A stretch of DNA of 64,000 nt from Stenopsyche tienmushanensis (GCA_008973525.1 WACJ01000430.1:62001-126000); one strand, 5' to 3'; shown: positions 11,627 to 24,655, counted from the first letter of the stretch. The notes: generated from the letters alone by a model not told the origin. Numbers and translations are program-made.

Positions 11627-14099
11627 ATATTTTATATAAATAACATAAACATTTAAAACTTGAAACAGTATTATTTTTTTTTAAAAAAACTTATTATAAT
11701 AGCTTATGTTAAAATTAAACAAATCGATCTATTTCATGAGATTTGGTCTGAAATCAAATATGAAATGATCACATATTTTTACATTATACAAACGAAATTG
11801 ACACGATGAACCATTGAGTACATTTATATATATATATTTCTGTAATATTCTACATAATTTAAAGCAACTTCACTGTACTTTAATATAATTGTGGTCCTTC
11901 ATAAATGATTCACATCATATTAAATCACATTTAATACAATACAAATTAATGGCTATTCGACCGCTTTAGTATTTACATATCATCGTGGCGTATTTGAATC
12001 AACACTCGATATTAATTTCACCCCAAATACACCCCCTACAGTGAATAATTTCTAATTGTTCACGCTTTTAGAACTTTTAAATCAATTAACGATTGTCACA
12101 TTCGCGTGAATATTAATGCGTTTCAATATCAATTTTTCTATGCACATAGACAAAAGTGATATCATTTTTTATTCATGTGGTTATCAAACACTATATCGCG
12201 TTTGTTGAGCAAAATATTTAAGCCACATATCACATACAGTCTGCGTTTTTATATGAAATATCTATCGAATTCGAGTTATTATACCTATATTATTTTATTT
12301 AAGAGTTGAAAATACGTAATGGAATCATGTTTGTTTGTGCTGTTAATCCACTTTGAGGTCGATCATTTACTTGGAACACATTTGACAGATAAGAAATTCC
12401 ATTCAAACACAACTATTTGCTTGAACTTTGACCTTCTTTGAATATCAGTTTGTTCCTATGAATTTTCTACAAAAGAAATTTTCGACACAGTCCAAAATGA
12501 TAATTCACATCGAAATGCTTCAAAATTATCCAATATCTTATCAACTAAATATGCTAGTGACAAATTAATTTAATTAATCAAAAAATAATTTTGCACCGTG
12601 CCAATGATTTCTTGGAGATCATAACAAGGCGTATAATATTGTTGCAAACAACCTCATTATATTGGCAGTGTTCAAATTTGGTCAATAGCATTTAATATCA
12701 CAGGGTTGCGAATCGGCTGCAAGCAGTATTTAATGTATGGGTTCTTATCCGCGCAAGGGCAGGGCTACAATTTTTGGCATTTATTTCTCTTGTTTATAAT
12801 TTTTATTCGCAAGAATTTCGATTGATAAACGAATGTAAAAATTAACCAAGAAACATGTGGCCAATCAGCGTATTGTTTTAAGGATCTCAAAGGCATTTAT
12901 TTGATGACCATAATTTTCGATCCCTCAAATTCATCCATATTTTCATATCCATGCACTACAAATTCCAAATTATACTTGCACCTCGACATGCATTTAAAAT
13001 TGCATGCATTCGATCACTAGATGCCAGAAATCCATCAAAACGCAGTGTTCATTTTAAATACGCAAATCATCAGCATTGTGCAAAATTAATGAATACGAGG
13101 TATTATGTTGTAAAATAACATCTATTTATTTCTATTAGAATCATTGGTGAAGATAATTTTAAATTACGTCAATCAAATTTTTTCGATCATTTTCAGTACA
13201 TTAATAATTTGGCAAAGCGTTTATAAAAAGTTTTAATGCTATTTATTTTTATTTAACAACAAAAAATCAAAGACATTATCGTCGTCTGATTTGCTTAAAT
13301 TAAATAATTTAAAAAATTATGAATTTTAACCTCATTACTGCAGCTCTTGTTGATTAAGCCATATTGGTCCAAAAAAATTGGCTTATTATGGAAAACATCG
13401 AGGAAAATAGCAAAAACATATGGCTTAACCCACGAGTGCCGATTCTTCGATTACTTCCAATGTGTTATTATCTAATTGAGTGCTTTTATACTTAAACATT
13501 CATTTCTTCCATATTACTCGAATTGATTGCTGTTTATTCACAACAATCAGGCATGTTCTTGTGCATAAGTTTTTTGTGATTTTTTTGCTTAGAAATTAAA
13601 CGATGAAGAGGATCGAAATTGGAAAGCGTGTTAGTGTCAATTCTAAGCTTATAAATTTGACAAACATATCATATGGAATATATATAGTTGCTGATACCAG
13701 TCTTTATTTGTAATGATATTTTTTCCAAATAAGAGCACATACAATAAATATGCGCTTGAATACATATATTATACATGATATTACCTATTATGTACTTGGT
13801 AAAATCGTCAATTGATCACGCGAATTCATCTTTTCGACGACTTAAATCCATATCTGCCCTAGTAAAATACTCAACTGTGCGAAAGCCGTGTTAAATTTAA
13901 ATATACAAAAACTCTTAACAGAAGAATAGTAAAGCTCGTATTTTTTTCGAGAACTTCCTTCTCGCCTTAAAGATACGGATCCCATCTTATGAAATCGACG
14001 AAAACTACAGTCACGAAACGAGTTCAGATTTAAAATATCCTTCGTTCACAACATTAATACTTTGATGGATGTAAAACCAGCTTCGACGACTTTAGGAGG
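11627..14099. other. AT-rich intergenic DNA
   Basis: No gene is found on either strand. The part next to 14100 is presumably the 3' untranslated region of the UNC-93-like gene, read on the minus strand. Confidence 0.5.
13703..13708 (-). terminator. Candidate polyadenylation signal of the UNC-93-like gene
   Basis: AATAAA on the minus strand, about 390 bases past the stop codon at 14100. Such hexamers are frequent in AT-rich DNA, so this is only the nearest plausible one. Confidence 0.3.
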
Positions 14100-14278
14100 T
14101 CAGCGATCTGGAGCAAAAAGAAGTGGTAGTGCAACACCCGGCAAAGCAACCATGAGTGCTCTCAGAGACCAGCTGGCACAAAGCTTCCATCGTCCCAGCA
14201 ACGACAAAGACATTCCAAAGCCACGCATCGACAGTGATAAAGCTGAAAGTCCTCCACACCAAGGATCTTCTATTAATG
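14100..14278 (-). CDS. UNC-93-like gene, last coding exon
   Basis: The acceptor TTTCACAG precedes 14278. The first two bases complete a codon left open by the previous exon (A|CA). The frame then reads LIEDPWCGGLSALSLSMRG and ends VALPLLFAPDR followed by TGA at 14102-14100. It supplies the last two membrane segments expected after the DAVW motif in UNC-93 proteins. An 80-codon open frame on the + strand over the same bases is its antisense shadow. Confidence 0.8.
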
Positions 14279-17200
14279 CTGTGAAATTGAAACAAATTCA
14301 AAATTAGAAGACGAAATTCAAAATCATTTTTACAGTTTACAACACATAAATTGACAAAATTTCAATAAATATGACAGATTTACTCAATATCTAAATTATA
14401 TTCAAGCAATCTCCGAGCTTAAATTAATGTTATGAAAGCTAAAAATCATTCTAAATAGGGTGCCGCACGAACTGGTCAAAACGTGCCATATCTATTATTC
14501 GACCTAAGCAATTTTAATAAGATCCAGGACTTTTTATATAAAAGTTTCCATAGCTTTCCATTTATAATTTAACTACGTTACGATCACTTGTATATATATA
14601 TTACGTAGATGATCTATGAGTAAGTGGCGAAATTATTTTTATCAAATTAATACCTTAATTATTTCAAATCAATCACTCAGTGACAACCCTATCCGACCTC
14701 ATAAATAGTTTCAGTATTTGCTTTTTTTAAATTTTGTATAGTATGACAAAGTTTGAAGCACTCCCTAATATTCATTGCAGGCTAATTTGCGCATTTTGAC
14801 AATAATAAGTATTGTAGTTTGAAGCCTTTATTTTCTTTTGAGATGCGGTAAATTGTGTAATAATTGATAATACACATTTCCACCCATCCAAAAAAAATTG
14901 TGCCATTTTAACAGGAAACTTCAGTGAAATATGCATTTCTCAAAATAATGTTCTGGAATAAGTTGATTCTCCGTAATCACTAATAAGTTTTAATGTCCCA
15001 CCTAGATGGGGTATCCAAGTGATATGATAGAATCGCTAGAAGACCACCGAGTGCAAAGGGTTAAGTATAAGAATAGATTTCTAATGAAATAGCCAACTGA
15101 TCTAAGATGATAGTTTAATCACATGGAAAAGAAGTATTGACATCTGCTAAAAATAATATGACATTGAAGTTATTATAATAGTACGTAGCATAAGGACGAT
15201 CACTACACCAATAGCAAACCTATTTTATTATATATTACACAACACACAGAACAATATTTTTGCTAAAAAATTCCCTGAGGAAATGGAAAAAAGCACCAAC
15301 TTTTCTTAGGGAGCTAAAATGTTTCAATATTACGAGTGTCTCTCAGCACGTTTTTTTTTATATATTGGTTTCTCATTGCCACATTATCCATGGTTTTCAC
15401 ATATGGTTAAGTTAAGATAAAGATTATTTGAAGTAATAATTTCTCCAAGGAAATCACCGTTATTTTTAAATTATATTATTGTTACTACAAATCCAGTCAC
15501 TCATAGATGCCCTGTCCAACTTTATCAAATTTTAATTGCTATGCAGTGCTTACTTCTTCAGAATCAAGATTGAAATGATCTGTCGGAAATATGATCAATT
15601 TTGATCTCCCAAATTTGTATGAACCCTTATAATATGAGTCCAAAAATCCATATACCAACACTTAGATACGATTTTTTCGTCTCTGGAATTGGAATTATTA
15701 TGTTCTATTCTCTATGATTTATGAATTACTTACTGTTATGAACTAGTTCCCAAACTGCATCACATCCAGCCCAGGCTGCTGCCATCACAGTTGGTAATAG
15801 ACGATCGGCACGAGCTGCTCGCCACAGGCTCAGGGCGAGTAAAAGGCACGCGTGCCACATCAGTCCAACACCTAAAATGCAATCCTAATTGATTAATATA
15901 AAAATGTGCATCTATTTTTTTAATTTTCCACAATAGCACATTTCCTTATATATGGTTCCAATTAATCATTGGATTCATACCGATGACAACTCGACGACGA
16001 CCATGAGCCAGCAACATACTCAATGTGCAAGCCACCAACGCTCGTAAAAAAGCTACGCATAGGAGTGCCAGCCATGGCTGTCCAGAGACGCATGCTATAT
16101 AAAACTGCAATAAAAATGTACTTTAATTTATGTACATTTATATAAAATTGGATACACCTATTGATTTAATTGTTGAATACCTGCATGAGGTGAGCATATA
16201 GAAACCCTTGTTCGAGTCCAATGAAGAACGAAAGAGGACCAGCAAGCCGTAAACGAGGCTCTGAAAGTGCTGAGATCGTAGCACGCCAGGGTGCAGGACC
16301 CGCTGAATTTCCCATATAAGGAAGAGCTAATGAGCAAAGAGCTGCAAGAACACAACATATGCATAAAGACAGTGCCAATGGAGTGCCTCCGCCCTCCATA
16401 GCACCACCGGCCCCCGGTACGGTTTCGTCCTGTCCTGGGCAAGCTCGAGCTCCACACCATGCTTCGCGCCAAACCTCCAATTCTTCCTCCGACTCCGTCG
16501 GTGGCCCGACTTCCAAAGTAACATTTGCCTGCAGGAAATAACTTCAATGTCATAGCAATCATATAAAAAAGTATCAGTATTTATCGAGTATTCAAGAGAA
16601 ATGATAACGAAATTTGCAGCACAGATATGAAAGACGTTTTCGGGTGAAATGATAGATTGGAAAAATATGTCAAGGCAACGTCAACATCAAAGCCATCGAA
16701 GTTTGGCACATTCATATAAATGATAACATTGAATCAGTTATGTGACGCTCACTTGTGATAAGTTGGATTTCGTATTCGGCCACGAAAAATTGTTGCCGTT
16801 TTGAAGACTGCTGTTCACTTGAAAAATCTGCACTTTGCAAGGAGCTATCAAACCGTTGTTGTACTCCATCACACAGTCTGTACTGTTGCGATAATACTGT
16901 TGGATCTTTAAAATACCAAAATTGTATATATTTTAGTCCGTTAATACAAAATCTAGTCGAGCATATATGGAAACTGCGTGTACTTACCGGTGTGTGAAAT
17001 TGAAGGTTCGAAGGGTCCGACGAGATTGGCAGAAGGGGAAGAAGGAGAGCAGCTAAAGACAATCCGATGTCCCTTGCAGCCCTAGATGCTCGAAATAATC
17101 TTCTTAACAAAACACGACGAACTGGTATTTCTACAGGTCCTCCATTGACAGAACCGTCACCACGAATAGTGCCATCAGCGAGTCCCGTCAAGAGCGTGTT

Positions 17201-20200
17201 GTGAGCCAAAGCGAGAGGACTCCAACACGCTCCTGCTGCAATGTACACTGGCACCAAAATATATACCTAATGGATAATTGCATTCAATAAGTATACAAAT
17301 ACTTCATTTTGGCATTTCATAAACTTAATTATAGTTAATATAACAAATCAAATATTTACAAAGTCCACGACGCTACAATCAGTATCAAAGAATAACAGAC
17401 CCGTGTACAGATAACAGCACATATCAAGACATATTTTTATAATTTTTGATTAATTTAGATCTCAATGAAAACTGAAGATGATGAGGAGAAGTTTATTATG
17501 AAACGCTTAATATAACCAATTGTGTAAAGCTAACCCTTTAAGAACAAGCTTTTTCCCGAAAATAGTCAAACATTATTGAATTAAAATGAAATCTTACTTA
17601 TTATAATAATCTGATTTTTCATTAAATACATAAAGATTTTGGATCACAATGATAAATCAAATATATATTTCTAGGTAGACGATTTGATACACAATGATTC
17701 TCCAGATAGTGATTTAGAATATTATAAAGAATATAGAATATAATAAAAAATGTCGTTATTTAAACTTTTAAACTACGTCTATAATGTCTGGGGAAAAAAT
17801 CTATTAGAAATTGTGCCAATATTCTTTCTGCGTCCGTAAAAGAAATAAAACAATCTATTTTAAATTCTTGCTGAAGCTGTGGCCAGAAGTAGTCCCTGGA
17901 GAACATGTTTTATCATCAATAGAAGATGAATACCAAAGGACAATAAACATTTGTCGTGATAAAAGGATTTTGATGATATGGATATTCATAACGTGTAAGA
18001 AATATTGGAGGATTGTACGTTGAACGAAGGTGAATTAGTCGAAATATTAAATTGATCCCCCAAAATTAATAACTCAGAAAGCATTTACAGTAAAGTAGCT
18101 ACATGTTTCATATTAAAAACGATTCATAAAGACATAGAATTGGCTATTAAATTAGATTTTTTTAATAGAAAATGATACTATAATGGAAAAAAGTTTACAA
18201 TTCAAGAGAGAATTACAACAGATTTTGGAACCTTATAATATAATACGTAAAGATTTATACGCTAAAAGTAGACAATCGCTTATTATTAATTTTTGAAAGC
18301 TATTTATTATATTTTTTCGGAACGCAAACCCTAATTTTGTATGAACTTCAAACCCTGTATTACATGGATTTGTATTACACGACGTTTTGCTGAAAAATAT
18401 AACCGTGTTATATGAAGCTCGAGCGTATATACATTTATCAATGATGTCATGTGGGTTGTGTGTTTTTAAAAAATACGTTAAAGATCTTCGACAGGTTGTC
18501 ATCCCAGGATGTTGACAGACGTATAACAAGTAAGGTGACCCTATTTTACATCATATTGGTACGTATGGATAAAAGTACAATTATCTACCATAATTCTTTT
18601 AAATATATAAATCATATTATCCTTAATAAATGTATGACTATTTTGTTTATAAATGTATTTTATAAATATAATACAATTTATATACAAAAAAATGTGGTTT
18701 GCAAGGAATTGCAAATATTTTATAGTCGATGAACTCAGAGTGAATTATTACATTGATTCATAAATATAAAAGATATGGGGACCCTCCACTGACCCAAGCT
18801 GTTTATTGATCCCGCTATATAAAAGATATGTCCATATAATTGATAGATTGATTTATCGAAGGAAATATAAATTGAATTATTGTCTAAATAAATGTAAAAT
18901 ATATATTTTTTAATTGGTGCTAATGTGCATCTGCAGTATAATATGCGTAACGAGCATAACAATTTATATTTGCTTTATCTTTTTCAAAAGAGATTTTATG
19001 CTCCAGCGTTCCCACAGATGCACAAATTACTGGCAATACTGATGGACTTTATTAATGTAATAGTTTACCTTTGGATACAGATGAGCAGCAAAAAATACGG
19101 CTAGAATCAAATATGTAGAAGGCAATAAGCGGCGAATGGTGATCAAGTGAAGCAAGGCTGGTGCAGACAACGCTGCAACAGCAGAAGAAGCATGAAATCC
19201 TGCCAATAATGGCGGTCCTGGCGCCCACAATCCATGTGCTCCTTGCAAAACCTACAAAAATTAAATCGATGTTATTTAATCGGATATGCCACAGTAATAA
19301 TTACGCAATTCATCAACTCCAATAAAATACATTTTCAGCCATCCGAGAATGAATTTTAAATCAGATCAAATCATCCTGAATATATCACGAGAGTGGATCG
19401 TTTATTCAATGTCAAATGAACGAGTTCTTCGCTCCATTTTCTATAATAAATCTCATTTCTGACAAGTTTGTACTACTTGCGCGAAAAAACTCACGAAATA
19501 CTTTCTTCGAAAAAATCTAATCAATCAAATTGACGTAAAACTTTTTGCTTTTGTCCCCCAGGTCGGCTTTACTTCCATTTTCACACTCGCCTATTTATTT
19601 TTCAAGAATTACTCGCAGAGTAACCAATTTATTATTGTATTCCCAAAATACCAACTCCTCGTTTTGCGGAAGACGTTCTTGAAAAGTTGACAATGAATCG
19701 CAAATTTCCGTTCATCGTTTTTTTTTTCTTCTTATTTTCTAACTATATGATTTCAAACTTCCAATCATGTATTAGGGTGTCCCATAAGTTTCTTTCGTTT
19801 TCATAATAATAAAAAATAAGCAATAATTTGTATTACATCAGAATTTATTGAATAATATATGATCCATTCTGTTCTATTACCTTTCTCCATCTCTTCGGAA
19901 GCCTCATAATGCCTTCTTGCCAAAATTTCCCAGGTTTGTTGGCAAAATATTGATCAATGTACATTTTTATATCATTTTTTGGCATCAAACGCAAAAAAAC
20001 TTTATCTAAAACGCTTTAGGTACAATTATGGGTTGCAATCGAATATTCAAATATTTAATATTCGAATATGCCCTTTTTTCAATATTTGATAATTCAATAT
20101 TGATATTCGCAATAAATCCTAAGTATATATAACTTATTTCAAATCTTGGGTGCATTTTTGTTTTCAAATCCACCTGCTTTCACTGCATTGTGCCCCAATT

Positions 20201-23200
20201 TGAACTCGTACAAAAAGCTAGGGGTTTTTTGTTGACGCCATTCTTTTGAAAGTCATTAAAAATAATAGAAATAAAAAAAAATGACTCAATATTTAAAAGC
20301 AATCAAAGAATATATTACCTTTTTCAATTTCAAATAGTCAAACTTATACCTATCTCAATCACGGTGGATCTTTGATTTATTGGAAAACGCGGCACATTTT
20401 ATGAGAAAATCAATAAAACATTCCAATTCCTAGAATTCTTTCCAATCGGCTAATTTCTAGAGTTTTGTACTGCTCAATTCTTAGAAAATCAGAATCGAAA
20501 TTTTCCAATTCAAAAAAATTGACCAATTGACTAGCCATGAAAAATTAACTATTCTGGTCTTGGCAATAAAGTGTCTGACCAATTCTAAAATTCTCAATTA
20601 TTCTTATTGAAAAATATTTTAACCCCAACTGTTGAGAAGTGGCGAATTTATTTTAAATTTAAAAATAGTGAGTGCTCCAAAATAATACACCCATTTCAAC
20701 CCCTTATCCCGACTCAGCCCTGAGGAAGGTTCTTTCATGTTCTCAATAAAATGTGCAAAACGATGAAAAGAATCAACCATTTTAAATTACTCAACCAAGA
20801 TGAAACGATCACGATAGAAGTGAATTGTAATCAATTAGAAAGGCTTGATCAGAAACTTGGCCCTTTATGGTCCTAGGTCTCACATGTTGAGACATCGATT
20901 GTGTTCCGATGTGAATCGATTCTATATCGAATATGAATTAAAATGTTTATATTAAACACAGGTTTTAAATCTTTCACAATATTCACTCTGTTTTTTTAAA
21001 AAAATAACAAAGAATAGAAAGTTATTGACCAGATAAACGTTGACTCTTGAGAACAGCTTCATTACAATTCTGATATTTTTATCGTAATTTTTTTTTCATA
21101 ATATTTTTAAGCAAAAGTGACAAAAAAGTGAAAAAATAGTAAAATAAATTAGTTTAAAAATAGTCACGACAGTATATGCATGATCTTGATGTTTAATTGG
21201 ACGAAGAATTAGCATTAGTTGATGAAAGTGAAGATAATAATTTTTTTATAGGGCAAACAACTTATAAAAAATCAAAAAAACCTATAGCTATTTCCTTGGA
21301 TCATCTAATCCCACTCTCGTATTAGACTCTGATCTTGATGAAAAATGTTTCCTGGTTCCTATAAATACAAAACGGTTCTTCAGAGTTAACAACAGCAGTT
21401 ATTTACAACAATCTGATTTTCAATCAAATATGTCTCCGCCGTTTTGAAAGAAAACATGGTTTTCTTTTAGACGAATGAATATAGACGAATTTTTTGAAAG
21501 GCCACGAAGGGTTCAATAAAAACACCCAATTTGATCAAATAGTAATATTTCATCATGAGAATGATCTATAGAATTGAGAAAATAATTTGAAAGATTGGTT
21601 CACATTCTCTATATTCACCCAATATCAGACAATTGCATGCTCGCGGCTTTTAATTCCATTCTTTGAAAAGAAGATGACTTTTCAAAACCCCTTTTTACTT
21701 ATTTATTTAAACGCATTTTCTTATAATTATATTTTGTGATTTTCTTGCGTTTTAATTAGAAAATAGATTGGATATATGAACATTTTTAAGGATCGTATTA
21801 AGAAAACATTTTATACCTGCAAAGGTATTAAAGCAGCAGCAGCAAGAGCTCGAGCAAAACAGGCAACAACAGCTGCCCTTACAGTTGTCGTCGCAGGAGT
21901 AACCAACGTTCCACCACCTCCAATAACTCCTGTCCTCACCAGACGTCGTACTGATGCTGCACCTACGGATGAAGCGCATGACTCACGTCTTCGCCCTGCC
22001 ACAACTACCCCTTGCACTGACGACACTCCCTACGTATCAAAATAATTTAAAAAATATTAAAATACGCACATATGAAGCATTCTACTAACACTATTACAAG
22101 AAAGAAGTTTCACAACGAATTGCTTCAATATTCGAAGTGGTCGTTGAAATGAAGAATGATGGCTATTTCGGGACAAAATCGACGTCCCTTTGTATATTGG
22201 AAACGTTAATTTCCTGTCTTTTGCTGTCGTCGAGGTTTGAAAATCTTAATTGCTCGTCGAGTATTTCCGCCATGAAATCAGCCAGTGACCTAAATTTTGA
22301 ATAGCAAAATTTAGCACATTCATATACAAATACAATAAAATTTGCATTCAATTATTCTTCCAAAATACCGCATTTTAAATTCCAAATAAAATTGTACTTG
22401 AGAGTATTTTTTATTAATACAGAAGTTCTGTTCAATCTCAGCTTAAATTCGACCCAGTGGGATTTCAAACCACATCCTTGGGACGGTATCGACTCGAAAA
22501 CTTAAAGGAAGTGGGTTGAAATCCCACTGAAGCTAATTGAATTTTCAGCACTTAATTAATAAATAAATACAGGCTTACATCAGATTTTGTACATTTACAA
22601 ATCCAACATACATTGCGAGCAAACCCACACGCATTCCCACAATTTCCAAAATACCATTGATTTCAATCGATTTTACCAATTGCGAGTATTTTCTTATGGC
22701 AATGAAGTATATTTAAAATGAAAAAAAAGCTGACATATAAAACACAATATCGTAATAACAATAATGCTACGATATAAATTTACAATATCACGAAATTACA
22801 TATTTTAAGCTACAAACGTAATACACTTAATTGAATCGTAACCGACTCAAAAGCTTTAAAAATCAAAAAATATTCAGTCCTGTAGAATTTAATTATCCTC
22901 ATTTATATCCTCGTATTCAATTTATGTCTCCAATTTTAATTACATATTCTGGTTTAATATTCATGGACTTTATTGTGCTATTTTGCTAAAACTTCGTTAA
23001 CTTAGTCCCGTTATTTCTAAGTGATTTCCTTAAAATAAACTTAGGATATCCATATGATTTTAGATGTTTTTCTATTCAAAATGAAAAAATTAGTTTTTGC
23101 ATGATATTTAAAAGATAAAAGCAAATGGGACTGTTGCCAAAAATATGCGTGTATTGTCAAAAAATGTGTCACTGACGTCATGTACCAGGACTTTGGTACC

Positions 23201-24655
23201 TCTATTAATTTAGAGAGAAACCCACAAAACCCAAATATTACATATTTCCATATAATTAGTATCAAACATTTAAACTATAAAATTCAAAAGCCTAGTCAAA
23301 GTCAATCGAAGAAAGAAATAAACACATGGAAATCGTCAATATGGAGAATCTTATATTGGGCCCGAACTTTTTTTTTGGGATGATCCATAATCTAATTTTA
23401 TGCATTTTATCCTACATATTTTATCCCTTATATATTTTTTATCTTGGATCACATCACATATTTAGTGTATATTTATGGTACATTATTTTACAACGTGCCT
23501 GCTTATTTTCACATAATCTGAGTATTACAGTTTTCAAATTCATTTTTCGATTAATCGCATCTACTATATTTCCAAACATGTCAACAACCTGCCCTAGATA
23601 AATATATTTGTTTAGCTACCATGTGATCGACCCTAATTCTGGAAATTGGGGCGCAATATTGATAGAGCTAATAGCCAAGGGCGATGACATTTTATTGCAA
23701 TTATTACATAATATGGCAACATCGATTAACTTACTTCGCTACAACAATCAGCAATAATATTCACATGAATTAAAAGTTTGGCACGTTTGAAAATTTTATT
23801 CACACGGCACACATTTGCTAGTCGAAAATGTAAGGTCCTTGAAGATGTACTTACTAAAAAAGAGCCCTTATCGAGATAAATTATTACCCGTTTCCCAGAA
23901 CTTCCCAAACAATTTTCGACCCTTTTGAGCGTACATTTGGGACAATATTTCTCTTCCAACGAGTCCTTCGTCGCATTTTTTTTTTATCCTTTTAAGGTTC
24001 ACCCTCATAAAAGCGAATAATGATCTCGATCCGTAGTTTTAAGCAGCCATAAAGCCTTCTTGGACCACCGCTTGACGATCCATGCGTTTGACAAAGGTCT
24101 TTCAGCAAGGGACTCGTATAATTAACAATGTCCATGTCGAGGACATTGTGTGTGACAGCCATCCAATAACACCCAAGATGTATCAAATAGATAATGAATT
24201 GGGCTTGGTGAGCTTCTATTATTTTCGACTGCCACAGGAATAATTAGAACTAAATTTAAGCAAAAATCCGAATAATTTAAACCGTAACTTACATCACAGA
24301 TGTGATTTAACAGCTTTTAAAAATATATAGCCCCAAAAGATTATCTTCATACTAAAATGCACTAGCCTTTTTTCAATATTTATATCTTAAAAAAATACTA
24401 TTATGTCACGTCTATGATATATAAAAGTTGATGTTATGTTACTAACTAATAAATATTCAAAAGTGTCTATCAGCATGTGTAAATATATTTGCGCGATTAT
24501 TGAACATTTCGCGAAAAATCAATCATATCTATAAAATTACTCGATATATAATACATTTGATTTCAAGTCTATTACATTTTGATCATAAATAAATAAAAAT
24601 ACGTTACCTCTAAATTCAATGGCGCCCTCGGTCCAGAAGATTTTCTCACTTGCAT
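14100..24655 (-). CDS. UNC-93-like multi-pass membrane protein (nine exons)
   Basis: This is a member of the UNC-93 family within the major facilitator superfamily. Known relatives include UNC-93 of nematodes (a potassium-channel regulatory subunit) and UNC93B1 (a Toll-like-receptor trafficking chaperone); which role applies here cannot be told. I joined nine minus-strand exons: 24655-24608, 22029-21817, 19251-19069, 17266-16988, 16905-16753, 16528-16181, 16104-15981, 15871-15734 and 14278-14100. All junctions are GT/AG and keep frame, giving 1665 nt (554 residues plus stop). Family signatures are FFIGLEQ at about residues 383-389 and DAVWE near 487-491. Hydrophobic segments occur throughout, and a luminal-type loop rich in N-glycosylation sites lies at about 243-296. 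Short introns cluster at 15.7-17.3 kb; the larger introns hold transposon relics. The Met at 24655 is in frame, but an upstream exon may supply the true start (see 37591-37669). Confidence 0.85.
15734..15871 (-). CDS. UNC-93-like gene, exon 8
   Basis: The acceptor TTGCATTTTAG and donor GTAAGT enclose 138 bases. The frame reads GVGLMWHACLLLALSLW and later WAGCDAVWELVHN, the family's conserved DAVW helix. It enters at phase 1 and leaves at phase 1. Confidence 0.87.
15981..16104 (-). CDS. UNC-93-like gene, exon 7
   Basis: The acceptor TTTTATTGCAG and donor GTATGA enclose 124 bases encoding FYIACVSGQPWLALL, a membrane helix, then a cytosolic basic run (HGRRRVVIG). It corresponds to the family segment after the FFIGLEQ helix. 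Confidence 0.87.
16181..16528 (-). CDS. UNC-93-like gene, exon 6
   Basis: The acceptor TTTCCTGCAG and donor GTATTC enclose 348 bases (116 codons), phase 0 at both ends. An acidic, glycine-rich loop is followed by a membrane helix, an EPRLRL segment and the signature LSFFIGLEQGF. High GC against the background marks it as coding. Overlapping frames on both strands are shadows. Confidence 0.9.
16753..16905 (-). CDS. UNC-93-like gene, exon 5 (glycosylated loop)
   Basis: The acceptor ending TTTTAAAG and donor GTGAGC enclose 51 codons in phase 0. They read IQQYYRNSTDCVMEYNNGL at the start and NFSWPNTKSNLSQ at the end, with several N-x-S/T sites and two cysteines. This suits a loop facing the lumen or cell exterior. 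A longer open frame in another phase over the same bases is spurious. Confidence 0.8.
16988..17266 (-). CDS. UNC-93-like gene, exon 4
   Basis: The acceptor CCATTAG and donor GTAAGT enclose 93 codons in phase 0. VYILVPVYIAAGACWSPLAL matches the family pattern of a Tyr-x-Leu-Val-Pro helix followed by a Trp/Ser junction. A basic cytosolic loop and another helix follow. It joins exon 5 through an 82-base intron. Confidence 0.88.
17640..18297 (+). mobile_element. Tigger/pogo-like transposase C-terminal fragment
   Basis: This lies inside an intron of the UNC-93-like gene on the opposite strand. Broken frames give a segment of the KLWPEVVPGEH type, typical of the end of Tigger/Jerky DDE domains, and the following acidic tail (EILEDCTLNEGELVEILN). 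The terminal part contains LQQILEPYNIIRKDL. It is interrupted by several stops and frame changes. No terminal repeats were found, so it is a truncated relic. Confidence 0.5.
18775..18818 (-). repeat. 44-bp dispersed repeat, copy 1
   Basis: ATGGGGACCCTCCACTGACC and the bases that follow match 51201-51244 at 40 of 44 positions. On the minus strand both copies read through with a similar peptide (NSxGQWRxP), so they may derive from a coding part of an unidentified element. Confidence 0.6.
19069..19251 (-). CDS. UNC-93-like gene, exon 3
   Basis: The acceptor TTTTTGTAG and donor GTAAAC enclose 61 codons in phase 0. The frame starts VLQGAHGLWAPGPPLLAG and ends FFAAHLYPK, two helices that lead directly into VYILVP of exon 4. 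This is the arrangement seen in the N-terminal bundle of UNC-93 proteins. Confidence 0.87.
19772..20010 (-). mobile_element. Mariner transposon, 3' end fragment
   Basis: A mariner-type terminus, TTAGGGTGTCCCATAAG, begins right after TA at 19770-19771. The minus strand then reads the C-terminal end of a mariner transposase, including KPGKFWQEGIMRLPKRWRK and VIEQNGSYII before a stop. Only the last 60-70 codons are present. The fragment sits in an intron of the UNC-93-like gene. Confidence 0.75.
20770..20860 (+). repeat. Diverged dispersed repeat, copy 2
   Basis: It starts GAATCAACC, contains GAAACGATCACG and ends AGAAACTTG. It aligns with 1067-1158. No coding content or terminal repeat is visible. 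Confidence 0.5.
21817..22029 (-). CDS. UNC-93-like gene, exon 2
   Basis: The acceptor TGATACGTAG and donor GTATAA enclose 71 codons in phase 0. An Arg/Ser/Gly-rich cytosolic part (GRRRESCASSVGAASVRR) is followed by the first membrane helix (VRAAVVACFARALAAAALIP). The helix runs into exon 3 exactly as in the family, where this helix ends in a Gln-rich stretch. The + strand frame over the same bases is a shadow. Confidence 0.83.
22439..22548. repeat. Imperfect inverted repeat
   Basis: The arms, at about 22439-22476 and 22507-22548, share a 19-base core, CAGTGGGATTTCAAACCAC, whose complement is present with one mismatch. The loop is about 30 bases. It could be a small foldback or a tRNA-like repeat remnant inside an intron. 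Confidence 0.5.

Noticed and set aside
14065..14307. + strand 80-codon open frame with an RSGAKRSGSATPGK segment
   Set aside because: It is antisense to the terminal exon of the UNC-93-like gene. The minus strand has the acceptor, phase and family fit, and the + frame has no recognised homologue.
16755..16997. + strand and alternate minus frames over the exon cluster at 16.1-17.3 kb
   Set aside because: They are shadows of the spliced UNC-93-like exons. They read through introns or against the family alignment.
20030..20120. Palindromic AT stretch (CGAATATTCAAATATTTAATA) as a regulatory site
   Set aside because: Self-complementary AT runs are expected by chance at this composition.
21180..21480. 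Possible piggyBac transposase N-terminus (acidic open stretch)
   Set aside because: A short acidic segment (DEELALVDESEDNN) is suggestive, but no piggyBac core motif follows and stops break it.
23726..24186. Two adjacent minus open frames (77 and 64 codons) as an exon of the UNC-93-like gene
   Set aside because: Neither fits the family or the phase between exons at 24608 and 22029, and no proper splice borders surround them.
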